Shown here one piece after another: positions 32,180 to 41,167 of a DNA stretch of 64,000 nucleotides. Numbering within the stretch: the first letter of the stretch is position 1; each line of letters opens with the position of its first letter. Source of the DNA: VRUE01 sp963788975 (GTDB taxonomy: Bacteria; Actinomycetota; Thermoleophilia; Solirubrobacterales; 70-9); NCBI GenBank assembly GCA_963788975.1, contig CAWBIJ010000004.1, positions 930,001 to 994,000 on the forward strand, given 5' to 3'. A program made the translations under genes and the position numbers. Under the pieces are notes generated by a model, which searched no databases, was not told where the DNA came from, and worked only from the letters and a program-made list of their open reading frames with translations.

Positions 32180-32789
32180 GTGAGCGGTTTTCGCATCGTC
32201 GTCTTGGCCTCGGGATCGGGGACGAACCTGCAGGCGATCCTCGACCGGCTGCATGGCCAGAACGGGATCGAGGTGGTCGGGGTCGGCTCCGACAAACAGG
32301 CGGCAAGGGCGCTGGAGCGGGCCCGGGATGCCGGGGTCGAGACCGCGGTCTTCCCGCGCGATGAGTACGCCGACCGGGGAGCGCGGGACGCCGCGGTCGG
32401 CGACTGGATCGAGTCGCTGGGCGCCGACCTCGTCGCCCTGGCCGGCTACATGCAGCTGCTCAGCGCCGAGTTCGTCGCCCGCTTCCGCGGTCGCATCGTC
32501 AACGTCCATCCGGCGCTGCTGCCCGCCTTCCCCGGCCTCGACGCGATCGGGCAAGCGCTCGCGGCGGGGGTCGAGGTGACCGGGGTCACCGTCCACTTCG
32601 TCGACGAGGGGGTCGATACCGGCCCAGCGATCGCGCAGCGAGAGGTTCCCGTCCCGGCCGATCGCAACCGCGACGCGCTGGAGGAGGCGATCCACGCCAC
32701 TGAGCACGAGCTCTACCCGGAGGCGATCCGCATGATCGCGGGGGGCAAGGTTAGGATCGACGCAAGCGATCCGCGCGTGGTCGTCGTCG

Positions 32790-32797
<8 letters not shown>
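32180..32797 (+). CDS. purN: Phosphoribosylglycinamide formyltransferase
   Basis: 205 residues from GTG 32180 (SGFRIVVLASGSGTNLQAIL). Formyl-THF-dependent GAR transformylase, step 3. The catalytic region reads LLSAEFVARFRGRIVNVHPA then LLPAFPG; the conserved Asp is in HFVDEGVDTGP. Overlaps purH by eight bases. Confidence 0.95.
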
Positions 32798-34407
<1,610 letters not shown>

Positions 34408-34497
34408 CACTTCTGTCATACAGATTTTTCACTGTGTGACACACCCGTGACGGTTGCAGGTCTAGCGTCGGCCGGGCCGTGCGTGAGCGCGGTGGAC

Positions 34498-34568
34498 GCC
34501 CCGGCCGCCGGACGCGGATCCCACCCTCACGAAGTGGGAATTGGCGGGTTCGACTCCCGCTCGGGGCG
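34498..34568 (+). other. tRNA-like structure, probably not a functional tRNA
   Basis: Seventy-one bases that fold partly like a tRNA. The acceptor is GCCCCGG (34498-34504) with TCGGGGC (34561-34567). The T arm is perfect, with loop TTCGACT (34549-34555) and stem GCGGG/CCCGC. The variable loop has five bases and the anticodon-type stem is CCCAC/GTGGG, but with a nine-base loop. Against function: no T8, a weak D arm, no GG in the D loop and an oversized anticodon loop. The arm also pairs with a downstream inverted repeat. Could be a decayed tRNA, a mimic or part of a structured RNA. Confidence 0.4.
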
Positions 34569-34610
34569 CTAAGATGCAAAGACTTCGTGAGGGTGGGTCA
34601 CCGTATCCGG
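34508..34610 (+). repeat. Inverted repeat that competes with the tRNA-like fold
   Basis: 34520-34535 and 34582-34597 are a perfect 16-bp inverted repeat; pairing extends outward through CCGGA and CGG to about 34508 and 34610. The left arm is the anticodon-type arm of the tRNA-like structure, so the two folds exclude each other. A terminator follows at 34626. Confidence 0.7.
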
Positions 34611-34625
34611 TGGCAATCCCCAAGC

Positions 34626-34649
34626 AACGGCCCGCTTCGGCGGGCCGTT
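34626..34649 (+). terminator. Strong hairpin terminator after purH and the structured RNA
   Basis: AACGGCCCGC, loop TTCG, GCGGGCCGTT: a perfect ten-base stem with a stable tetraloop, followed by TGCGTT. It also lies 17 bases beyond the stop of the convergent LOG gene. Confidence 0.8.
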
Positions 34650-34666
34650 TGCGTTCAGCGCTCTAG

Positions 34667-35365
34667 TCAGCCAGCGGCGCGGAGCTGATGCTGCTCGTCG
34701 CGAGCTTGGCGTACATAGCCGCAAATCTCCTCGACCGTGTCGGCGGTGACGAACAGCTCCATGTCGGCGGGTGCGATCAGGCCGGCGTCTTCTAGGGCGT
34801 CGTCGATCCAGTCGAGCAGCGGTTCCCAGTGCGCTTTGTCGACGAGGATCGTCGGGAAGAGCTGGATGCGGTGGGTCTGGATCAGGGTCAGGCTCTCGAA
34901 CAGCTCGTCCATCGTGCCGAAGCCGCCGGGGAAGATGACGAAGGCGCGGGCGTAGCGGACGAACATCAGCTTGCGGGCGAAGAAGTAGTGGAAGTCGACG
35001 CCGCGGTTGACGAAGCGGTTCGTCTCCTGCTCCATCGGTAGCTCGATGTTGAGCCCGACCGAGAGACTGCCTGCTTCGGCAGCGCCCCGGTTCGCGGCCT
35101 CCATCAGGCCGGGACCACCGCCGGTGATGACGGTGAAGTCGTCCTTGGCCAAGCAGGCTGCGGTCTCGCGGCAGAGCTCATACCAACGGTGGCCCTCGGC
35201 GATCCGCGCCGAGCCGAAGATCGAGACGCCGTCTTCGATGTCGCGCAGCGCGTCGAACCCCTTCTCGATCTCGGCGCTGATCCGCTCCACCCGCTCTCGG
35301 TCCTTCGCCTCGACGTCGCTCGGCTGGCGGAGCAGTTTCTCGTCGCGCTTCGCGCCCTGTGCCAT
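34667..35365 (-). CDS. LOG-family nucleotide hydrolase-like protein (TIGR00730 type)
   Basis: 232 residues from ATG 35365. The Rossmann-like core holds the family motifs GGGPGLMEAANRG and PGGFGTMDE. Characterised LOG proteins hydrolyse cytokinin-type or AMP-like nucleotide 5'-monophosphates; the substrate here is unknown. SIFGSARIAEGH near residue 50 marks the domain start. Confidence 0.9.
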   Translation of the reverse strand: MAQGAKRDEKLLRQPSDVEAKDRERVERISAEIEKGFDALRDIEDGVSIFGSARIAEGHRWYELCRETAACLAKDDFTVITGGGPGLMEAANRGAAEAGSLSVGLNIELPMEQETNRFVNRGVDFHYFFARKLMFVRYARAFVIFPGGFGTMDELFESLTLIQTHRIQLFPTILVDKAHWEPLLDWIDDALEDAGLIAPADMELFVTADTVEEICGYVRQARDEQHQLRAAG

Positions 35366-35375
35366 GGGTCCCTGT

Positions 35376-36035
35376 CTACCCGGCAGCAAAGAGATCGAGG
35401 CTGCCGCCGGCGGTGCGCAGGCGCTCGTAGCGCTCGACCTCGCCGAAGTCAGCCTCGCCCAGCAGGGCCGGAATGCGGCCGGCGCGGTGTTCGGCAGTTC
35501 GCGCGAAGCCGTCGATTGCCTGGCTGACATAGAAGACCGCGCTCATCAGCGGATCCTGCGGAGGTCCCCAGTCGGCGATATGGAAGCTGCCGCCTGGCCT
35601 CAGTACCCGCCTGATCTCGGCTAGGGCCTCCCGCTTCTGCGCTGGCAGCAAGTGGTGGAGGACCAAGGACATCGTCACCACGTCGACGCTGTCGTCGGCC
35701 AGCGGCAGCTCTCCGGCTAGGCCTTCACGCCACTCGACCCCGTCGGCGCCGGCCTTGGCCCGGGCCCGCGCGAGGATTTCAGCGTCGCCGTCGATTCCGG
35801 TCACCTGCGCGTCCGGACGGCTCGCGGCGAGGACGATCGCAAACGTGCCTGTGCCGCAACCGACGTCGAGGACGCTGCCGCCCTGCGGAAGCTCGGCGTC
35901 GACGCGTTCGCGCATCGCGGCGCGAAAGTGGCCTTCCCGCATCGTTAGCGCCAGCACCGGGTCGTAGACGCGCGAGAAGACACGCCACCTGGCGGCGGGG
36001 ATGTACTGAGGCTCGGCGTTCGTCGACTTCCCCAC
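35376..36035 (-). CDS. SAM-dependent class I methyltransferase
   Basis: 219 residues. Motif I VLDVGCGTGTFA (residues 55-66) binds SAM; the acidic loop is VTGIDGD and motif IV reads VDVVTMSLVLHHL. It resembles the UbiE/COQ5-like Methyltransf_11/25 group. Substrate unknown. Sits between the LOG gene and tRNA-Lys, ten bases from the former. Confidence 0.88.
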   Translation of the reverse strand: MGKSTNAEPQYIPAARWRVFSRVYDPVLALTMREGHFRAAMRERVDAELPQGGSVLDVGCGTGTFAIVLAASRPDAQVTGIDGDAEILARARAKAGADGVEWREGLAGELPLADDSVDVVTMSLVLHHLLPAQKREALAEIRRVLRPGGSFHIADWGPPQDPLMSAVFYVSQAIDGFARTAEHRAGRIPALLGEADFGEVERYERLRTAGGSLDLFAAG

Positions 36036-36039
36036 GCAG

Positions 36040-36113
36040 TGCCCCCGACCGGATTCGAACCGGCGCCGCGCGGCTTAAAAGGCCGCCGCTCTAACCAACT
36101 GAGCTACGGGGGC
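36040..36113 (-). tRNA. tRNA-Lys (anticodon TTT)
   Basis: Complete cloverleaf on the minus strand: acceptor GCCCCCG/CGGGGGC, D arm GCTCAGTTGGTTAGAGC, anticodon loop CTTTTAA, T arm CCGGTTCGAATCCGG and discriminator A. CCA is not encoded. Confidence 0.96.
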
Positions 36114-36159
36114 GCGGTCGCCCATGGTAGAGGGGTGCTAAGCGATCCGCGGCGGCGGG

Positions 36160-37164
36160 TCAGGAGAGGTCGGGCAGGCCCTCGGCCGGGGTCGAGGCCT
36201 CGGCGTGGGTGCGGCGTGGGATGCGGCCGGCGCGGCGGGCGGCGTGGCCGGCCTCGACCGCCTGGCGCATCGCGGTCGCCATCGCCACCGGGTCCTCGGC
36301 GCCGAAGATCGAGCTGGCGATCATCACCGCGTCGCAGCCCAGCTCCATCGCCAGGGCGGCGTCGGAGGCGGTTCCGATGCCGGCATCGAGGATGACCGGG
36401 ACGCCGGCGCGCTCGGCGATGATCGCGACGTTGTAGGGGTTGCGGATGCCGGCGCCGGAGCCGATCGGCGAGCCCAGCGGCATCACCGCCGCGCAGCCCG
36501 CCTCCTCGAGGCGGCGAGCGAGGATCGGGTCGTCGTTGGTGTAGGGGAGGACGGTGAAGCCCTCGCCGACGAGGGTCTCGGCGGCGTCGAGCAGCTCGAC
36601 CGCGTCGGGGAAGAGCGTGCGGTCGTCGCCGATCACCTCGAGCTTGATCCAGTCCGTCTCAAACGCCTCGCGGGCGAGGTGGGCGGTGCGGACCGCGTCG
36701 CGCGCGGTGTAGCAACCGGCCGTGTTGGGAAGCGCGGCCATGCCGAGGCGGTCGAGCACGTCGAGCACCGAGCCCTTCGCCGCCGGGTCGATCCGGCGCA
36801 GGGCGACGGTGACTATCTCGGCGCCGGAGGCGCTCAGCGCCGCCTCCATCTGCTCGAGCGAGCGGAAACCGCCGGTGCCGGCGATCAGACGGGAGCGCCA
36901 CTCGCGGCCGGCGAGGCTCCAGGGCCGGGTCTCGGCGCCGGGCGCGAGGTCGACTTCCTGGCCGCCCTGGATCGCGGCCAGCACCTCGACCTTGCCCCCC
37001 TCCATGAGCGGGGTCGAGGGCCACTCCCCGCGCGGCACCACCTCTCCGTCGAGGGCGACAGCAACGCCGCGGGCCGTCTGCTCGGCGCCGGCTTCGCGCA
37101 CCGCGTCGGCGAGCGTGGCGCCCGTCGGCAGCTCGCACGCCTCACCGTTCAGCTCGATCCTCAT
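36160..37164 (-). CDS. thiG: ThiS-ThiG fusion: sulfur carrier joined to thiazole synthase
   Basis: 334 residues. Residues 1-68 are a ThiS ubiquitin-like domain ending in G67-G68. After a 13-residue linker comes the ThiG TIM barrel (WSLAGREWRSRLIAGTGGF) with the Schiff-base Lys174 (DWIKLEVIGD) and C-terminal LDAGIGTASDAALAMELG. ThiG makes the thiazole from DXP, dehydroglycine and ThiS thiocarboxylate. Free ThiS must expose its C-terminal Gly-Gly, so a fused carrier needs cleavage or a different sulfur source. Its start overlaps the thiO stop by four bases. Confidence 0.93.
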   Translation of the reverse strand: MRIELNGEACELPTGATLADAVREAGAEQTARGVAVALDGEVVPRGEWPSTPLMEGGKVEVLAAIQGGQEVDLAPGAETRPWSLAGREWRSRLIAGTGGFRSLEQMEAALSASGAEIVTVALRRIDPAAKGSVLDVLDRLGMAALPNTAGCYTARDAVRTAHLAREAFETDWIKLEVIGDDRTLFPDAVELLDAAETLVGEGFTVLPYTNDDPILARRLEEAGCAAVMPLGSPIGSGAGIRNPYNVAIIAERAGVPVILDAGIGTASDAALAMELGCDAVMIASSIFGAEDPVAMATAMRQAVEAGHAARRAGRIPRRTHAEASTPAEGLPDLS

Positions 37165-38333
37165 CGGGCCGCCTCGCGCAGCACCGCCCCGCCCTCCCTG
37201 CGCGTTCGCCCTTTCACCGGGCTAGGTACGTCAAAAGGCGAACGCGCTGCGGGGGCGGAGAGTTGCTCGACGACGGTGTCGGCCGTGAGCGGCGCGAGCA
37301 GGATGCCGTTGCGGTAGTGGCCGCAGGCGAGGATCAGGCCGTCGAGAGCCCCGGGGCCAACCAGCGGCAGGTTGTCGGGGGTGCCGGGGCGGAGGCCGGC
37401 GGCCGCGTCGAGCAGCTCCATCTCGGCGACGTCGGGCAGCAGGCGGTAGGCCTCGCGCAGCAGCTCGTGGACGCCGCCCGCGGTGACCGCGGTATCGAAG
37501 CCCTGCTCCTCCACCGTGGCGCCGGCAATCAGGCGGCCGTCCTCGCGCGGCACCAGGTAGACCCGCTCGGAGGCGAGGATCCGCTGGCAGGGCGCTGCCC
37601 CGTCGCGGGAGCGCAGCTCGACGATCTGACCCTTGACCGGGCGGACCGGGGGGCGGGCGGGCTCCGGCAGCCACTCGGCAGCACCCGACCAGGCCCCGGC
37701 GGCGAGGACGACTGCGGCGGCGCGAAGCTCCTCACCCGAGGCGGTGCGCACACCGACGATCCGCTCCCCGTCCAGCTTGGCTGCGACCACCTCGGTCCCG
37801 GTCAGCACCTCCACCCCCCTTCCAGCCAGCGCCGCGAGCAGGGCAGCGCTCAGCGCCCTCGGGTCGACCGCCGCCTCGTCCGGAGCGTGGACACCGCCGT
37901 TGAAGGATGGGGTCAGGCCGGACTCGAGCTCACGGCAGCCCCGCGGGGGCAGCCACTCGGCGCCGAGCCCGAGCGAGCGCTGCAGGTCGTAGACGCGGCG
38001 CAGCTCTGCCGCCTCGTCGCGGTCGAGTGCAATGTGGAGGGCGCCGAGCCGCGTGTACCCGGTCGAGATGCCGGTCTCCGCCTCGAGCTTCTCGACGAAG
38101 CTCGGGTAGCGCTCGGCGGCGGCAAGAGTCATCTGCAACAGCTCGGGCTCGCCGAAGGTCAGCTCGCCGACCGGCGCCAGCATTCCCGCGGCGACGCGGG
38201 TCGCTCCGGCGGGCGGGTCGGCGCGGTCGAGGAGCGCCACCCGCGCCCCGGCCTGCGCTACGCGCCAGGCGCAGGAGAGGCCGATGACCCCACCCCCAAC
38301 GATGATCGCGTCGTAGCTCCGCTGCTCGTTCAC
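37161..38333 (-). CDS. thiO: Glycine oxidase ThiO
   Basis: 390 residues from GTG 38333 (NEQRSYDAIIVGGGVIGLSC). FAD-dependent amine oxidase that converts glycine to the dehydroglycine used by ThiG. The dinucleotide-binding GGGVIGLSCAWRVAQAG and a C-terminal CGHYRNGILLAPLTAD are present. An ATG six codons upstream lies inside the TPP riboswitch core and is rejected; the GGAGG ribosome site (about 38341-38345) is the 3' edge of the riboswitch. Confidence 0.94.
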   Translation of the reverse strand: MNEQRSYDAIIVGGGVIGLSCAWRVAQAGARVALLDRADPPAGATRVAAGMLAPVGELTFGEPELLQMTLAAAERYPSFVEKLEAETGISTGYTRLGALHIALDRDEAAELRRVYDLQRSLGLGAEWLPPRGCRELESGLTPSFNGGVHAPDEAAVDPRALSAALLAALAGRGVEVLTGTEVVAAKLDGERIVGVRTASGEELRAAAVVLAAGAWSGAAEWLPEPARPPVRPVKGQIVELRSRDGAAPCQRILASERVYLVPREDGRLIAGATVEEQGFDTAVTAGGVHELLREAYRLLPDVAEMELLDAAAGLRPGTPDNLPLVGPGALDGLILACGHYRNGILLAPLTADTVVEQLSAPAARSPFDVPSPVKGRTRREGGAVLREAAR

Positions 38334-38337
38334 TCTT

Positions 38338-38422
38338 GCCTCCGCCGGCATTACCCGGATCAGGTCCAGACGGTCGGTGACCTCGTCGCCACCCTCTCAG
38401 CCCCGGCGCGGGACTCCCGTAC
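38338..38422 (-). ncRNA. TPP riboswitch (THI element)
   Basis: On the minus strand the conserved blocks occur in order: GGGGCTGAGAGGG (pyrimidine-sensing part), GACCTGATCCGGGTAATGCC (the T-loop side) and GCGGAGG. The last block is also the thiO ribosome-binding site. TPP binding would therefore hide the site and stop translation of thiO-thiSG. Confidence 0.93.
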
Positions 38423-38429
38423 ACAACCG

Positions 38430-38435
38430 ATGCTA
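38430..38435 (-). promoter_or_regulatory. -10 box of the thiO-thiG transcript
   Basis: TAGCAT on the minus strand, placing the transcript start at about 38423, right at the 5' edge of the riboswitch. The -35 region falls inside the palindrome at 38451-38500. Confidence 0.45.
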
Positions 38436-38450
38436 CCCCCTCTACTCATC

Positions 38451-38500
38451 GCCGTTCGTTCGATTGACCACACTCCAGTGTGGTCAATGCATCGAGCGGC
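38451..38500. repeat. 50-bp palindromic repeat, copy B (thiO/thiE promoter region)
   Basis: Its centre, 38465-38486, is a perfect 22-base palindrome (TGACCACACT-CC-AGTGTGGTCA). The outer arms match copy A in purQ (18421-18470) with a few changes, mostly in the centre. It covers the -35 area of the thiO promoter and ends 18 bases before the thiE -10 box. It could serve as an operator or be a transposed palindrome. Confidence 0.8.
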
Positions 38501-38518
38501 GAGATCGAGTGTCCTAGG

Positions 38519-38524
38519 GATAAT
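38519..38524 (+). promoter_or_regulatory. -10 box of a likely leaderless thiE transcript
   Basis: GATAAT ends six bases before the thiE ATG (38531); no Shine-Dalgarno sequence is present between them. Confidence 0.5.
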
Positions 38525-38530
38525 CCAGAC

Positions 38531-39223
38531 ATGAGCCTGGCACCCCCAGAGGCGACCGGTCCGCTGCGCCGCGAGCGGCTGCGCACCGCGCGGCTCTACT
38601 TCGTCTGCGATGCCAGACCCCGTGGTGAGGATCCCGAGGCGCTGCTGCACGCGGCGCTGAGCGGCGGCGCCGACATCGTTCAGATGCGTGAGAAGTCGCT
38701 CCCCCGCCGCGAGACCGAGATCGCCGGACTCACCTTCCGCCGCTTGTGCGACACCTTCAGCGCCCTCTTCATCGTCAACGATGACCCGGGCCTGGCCCGA
38801 GCCTGCAAAGCCGACGGCATCCACGTCGGGCAGGACGACATGCCGGCCGAGGAGGCGCGAGCGATCCTCGGTCCCGACGCGATCCTCGGTCTTTCCACCC
38901 ACTCGAAGGAGCAGCTCGCGGCGGCCGCAGAGCGGCCAGTGGACTACGTGAGCGTCGGCCCCATCTGGGAGACACCGACGAAGGAGGGACGCCCCGGCGT
39001 CGGCCTGGAGCTGATCTCGCACGCCGCCGCCAACGCTCCACATCCCTTCTTCGCGATCGGCGGGATCGACCCCTCGAACGCGGAGCAGGTGGTGGGCGCC
39101 GGAGCGCGACGGCTCTGCGTCGTCCGGGCGATTCGCGATGCCGAGGACCCGGCCGCAGTGGCCACAGAGCTGCGCCGCGCCTTCGCCGCGGGAGAGCCAG
39201 GGGGGGTCGCACCCGGTGGCTGA
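38531..39223 (+). CDS. thiE: Thiamine-phosphate synthase
   Basis: 230 residues from ATG 38531. TIM barrel joining thiazole phosphate and HMP-PP. Motifs: LYFVCDARP, GADIVQMREKSLPRRE (pyrophosphate site), FIVNDDPGLA, GIHVGQDD, VGPIWETPTKEG and PFFAIGGIDPSN. Divergent from the riboswitch-controlled thiO-thiG genes, so its own regulation is separate: the riboswitch lies on the other strand. Confidence 0.95.
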   Translation: MSLAPPEATGPLRRERLRTARLYFVCDARPRGEDPEALLHAALSGGADIVQMREKSLPRRETEIAGLTFRRLCDTFSALFIVNDDPGLARACKADGIHVGQDDMPAEEARAILGPDAILGLSTHSKEQLAAAAERPVDYVSVGPIWETPTKEGRPGVGLELISHAAANAPHPFFAIGGIDPSNAEQVVGAGARRLCVVRAIRDAEDPAAVATELRRAFAAGEPGGVAPGG

Positions 39224-39722
39224 GGACGCTCCGCGCAAGCGCAAGCGACGCGACGCCTCGAACGGACGCGAGCGGATGATGCGCGGCTACGCGAAAGCCG
39301 AGCAGCGAAACCAGGAAGCGCGCGACGCGCTGGAGCCATTGCGGGACGGCGAGCGGCCGCTGGTGGTGACGATCGGCGCCGTGCTCTCGGCGCTGATCGC
39401 CCTCTCGATCCTGGTCGGCTACGTCGCCGGGGTCGAGGTCGACGGCGAGCGGGCGAACTTCGCCCAGGTCGCGGCGCCGGCGTTGCTGATGGGAATTATG
39501 GCCTGGGGCATGTGGCGCGCTCGCTACTGGGCCGTGCTCGGCTTCCAGGTAATCCTCGTCTTCCTCATCTTCAGCGCCGTCTTCGGCCTCGCCGCGCAGG
39601 CGGCCTCGGTGAGTCAGATCGCCGCCACGCTCGGCCTGCTCGCCGTCTCGGGCAGCTTCTTCTACTTCATGGTCAAAGCGATGGCGCGGATCCAGATGCC
39701 GAGCCGCGTGCCACGCGAGTGA
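39216..39722 (+). CDS. Integral membrane protein, unknown function
   Basis: 168 residues from GTG 39216, overlapping the thiE stop by eight bases. A strongly basic N-terminus (APRKRKRRDASNGRER) precedes about four hydrophobic segments (VTIGAVLSALIALSILVGYV, ALLMGIMAWGMW, YWAVLGFQVILVFLIFSAVF and LGLLAVSGSFFYFMVKAM). No family recognised; small actinobacterial membrane proteins of this layout are common. Confidence 0.75.
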   Translation: MAEDAPRKRKRRDASNGRERMMRGYAKAEQRNQEARDALEPLRDGERPLVVTIGAVLSALIALSILVGYVAGVEVDGERANFAQVAAPALLMGIMAWGMWRARYWAVLGFQVILVFLIFSAVFGLAAQAASVSQIAATLGLLAVSGSFFYFMVKAMARIQMPSRVPRE

Positions 39723-39732
39723 GAGAGCTTCG

Positions 39733-39771
39733 GGTGTTCCTTTTGCGTCCTATATACGCATAAGGAACACC
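39733..39771. promoter_or_regulatory. Hairpin/palindrome upstream of lpdA
   Basis: GGTGTTCCTT (39733-39742) pairs with AAGGAACACC (39762-39771) and TGCGT (39744-39748) with ACGCA (39756-39760), one mismatch, seven-base AT-rich loop. It begins 11 bases after the previous stop and ends 16 bases before the lpdA -10 box. It could be a terminator lacking a T tract or an operator for the dehydrogenase genes. Confidence 0.55.
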
Positions 39772-39786
39772 GCAGCGGCGGTTCTA

Positions 39787-39792
39787 TAGGCT
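39787..39792 (+). promoter_or_regulatory. -10 box of a likely leaderless lpdA transcript
   Basis: TAGGCT ends seven bases before the lpdA GTG (39800), with no Shine-Dalgarno sequence between. Confidence 0.5.
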
Positions 39793-39799
39793 CGGGGCC

Positions 39800-41167
39800 G
39801 TGGCGGACTCCTACGACGTGATCGTCATCGGCGCGGGCCCGGGCGGCTACGTCGCCGCGATCCGCGCCGCCCAGCTGGGCAAGAAAACGGCCGTGGTCGA
39901 GAGCGACAAGGCGGGCGGGCGTTGCCTCAACTACGCCTGCATCCCGGCCAAGACGGTGCTGCGCACTGCCGAGATCTACGAGCAGGCCCGCAACAGCGCC
40001 GAGCTCGGGATCACGGTCAAGGACGCCTCGATCGACTGGGAGGCGCTGGGCAAGCGGCGCGCCTCGGTCTCGGAGTCGCTCTCCGGCGGGGTCAAGATGC
40101 TCTTCCAGAAGAACAAGATCGCGCTGATCGAGGGCGAGGGATCGCTCACCGCCGAGGGCGACGTCAAGGTCGGCGACGAGGTCTACGGAGCCGGCACGGT
40201 GGTGCTCGCAACGGGCTCGGTCGCGCTGCCGATCCCCGGGGTCGAGTTCGGCGACCGCGTCCTCGACACCTGGGGCGCCTGGTCGCTGCCCGAGCAGCCG
40301 AAGAAGATCGCCGTCGCCGGCGCTGGCGCCTCCGGCTGCGAGATCGCCTCCGCCTACGGCCGCTTCGGCACCGAGGTGCTGCTGATCGAGATGCTCGACC
40401 AGATCCTCCCCGCCGAGGACAAGGACATGGCCCGGGTCGTCGAGCGCGCCTTCAAGAAGCAGAACATCGCCATCTCGACCGGGACCCCGGTCGAGAACGT
40501 CGAGGCGGGCGGCAACTCGGTCAAGCTCAGCTACGGCGGCGAGTCGGCCGAGGTCGACTACCTCTGCATCGCCGGCGGCCGCGGTCCTGACGTCGAGGGC
40601 CTGGGACTCGCCGAGGCCGGGGTCGATCTTGAGGAGAACGGCAAGGTCAAGGTCGACGAGTTCGGCCGCACCTCGAACCAGAAGGTCTACGCGATCGGCG
40701 ATCTGGTCAACGCCAAGGCGCTCGCCCACAAGGCCTCCGAGGAGGGCGTGGTCGCGGTCGAGCATGCGGCCGGCGAGCGCACCCACCCGGTCGACCAGAA
40801 CCTGGTTGCCGGCGCCACCTTCTGCCACCCGCAGGTGGCGAGCGTCGGGATGACCGAGGCTGCCGCCAAGGAGGCGGGGCATGAGGTCAAGGTCGGCAAG
40901 CAGAAGCTGGGCGGGGTCGGCGGCGCCACCGTCTACGACGACAAAGACGGCCTGGTCAAGCTCGTCGTCGACGCAAAGTACGGCGAGGTGCTCGGCGCCC
41001 ACGTGGTCGGCAACCGGGCCTGCGACATGATCGCCGAGCTGGTCGCGACGATGGCGCTGGAGGGCGGCTACCAGGAGCTGGCCCGCGTCGTCCACCCCCA
41101 CCCCACCATCTCCGAGGCGGTCCTCGACGCCGCCCGCGCCGTCGACGGTTGGGCGATCCACGCTTGA
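39800..41167 (+). CDS. lpdA: Dihydrolipoamide dehydrogenase (E3)
   Basis: 455 residues. FAD site GAGPGGYVAAIRAAQLG, redox disulfide Cys42/Cys47 (GGRCLNYACIPAK), NAD site AVAGAGASGCEIA and the catalytic His-Glu pair in HPHPTISEAVLDAA. It reoxidises lipoyl groups of the E2 protein encoded downstream. Start GTG 39800 with leaderless geometry. TTGA overlap with the next gene. Confidence 0.96.
   Translation: MADSYDVIVIGAGPGGYVAAIRAAQLGKKTAVVESDKAGGRCLNYACIPAKTVLRTAEIYEQARNSAELGITVKDASIDWEALGKRRASVSESLSGGVKMLFQKNKIALIEGEGSLTAEGDVKVGDEVYGAGTVVLATGSVALPIPGVEFGDRVLDTWGAWSLPEQPKKIAVAGAGASGCEIASAYGRFGTEVLLIEMLDQILPAEDKDMARVVERAFKKQNIAISTGTPVENVEAGGNSVKLSYGGESAEVDYLCIAGGRGPDVEGLGLAEAGVDLEENGKVKVDEFGRTSNQKVYAIGDLVNAKALAHKASEEGVVAVEHAAGERTHPVDQNLVAGATFCHPQVASVGMTEAAAKEAGHEVKVGKQKLGGVGGATVYDDKDGLVKLVVDAKYGEVLGAHVVGNRACDMIAELVATMALEGGYQELARVVHPHPTISEAVLDAARAVDGWAIHA

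Noticed and set aside
34498..34568. Functional tRNA-Val (CAC in the loop)
   Set aside because: A seven-base loop giving CAC needs a C-A mismatch in the stem; T8 and a proper D arm are missing.
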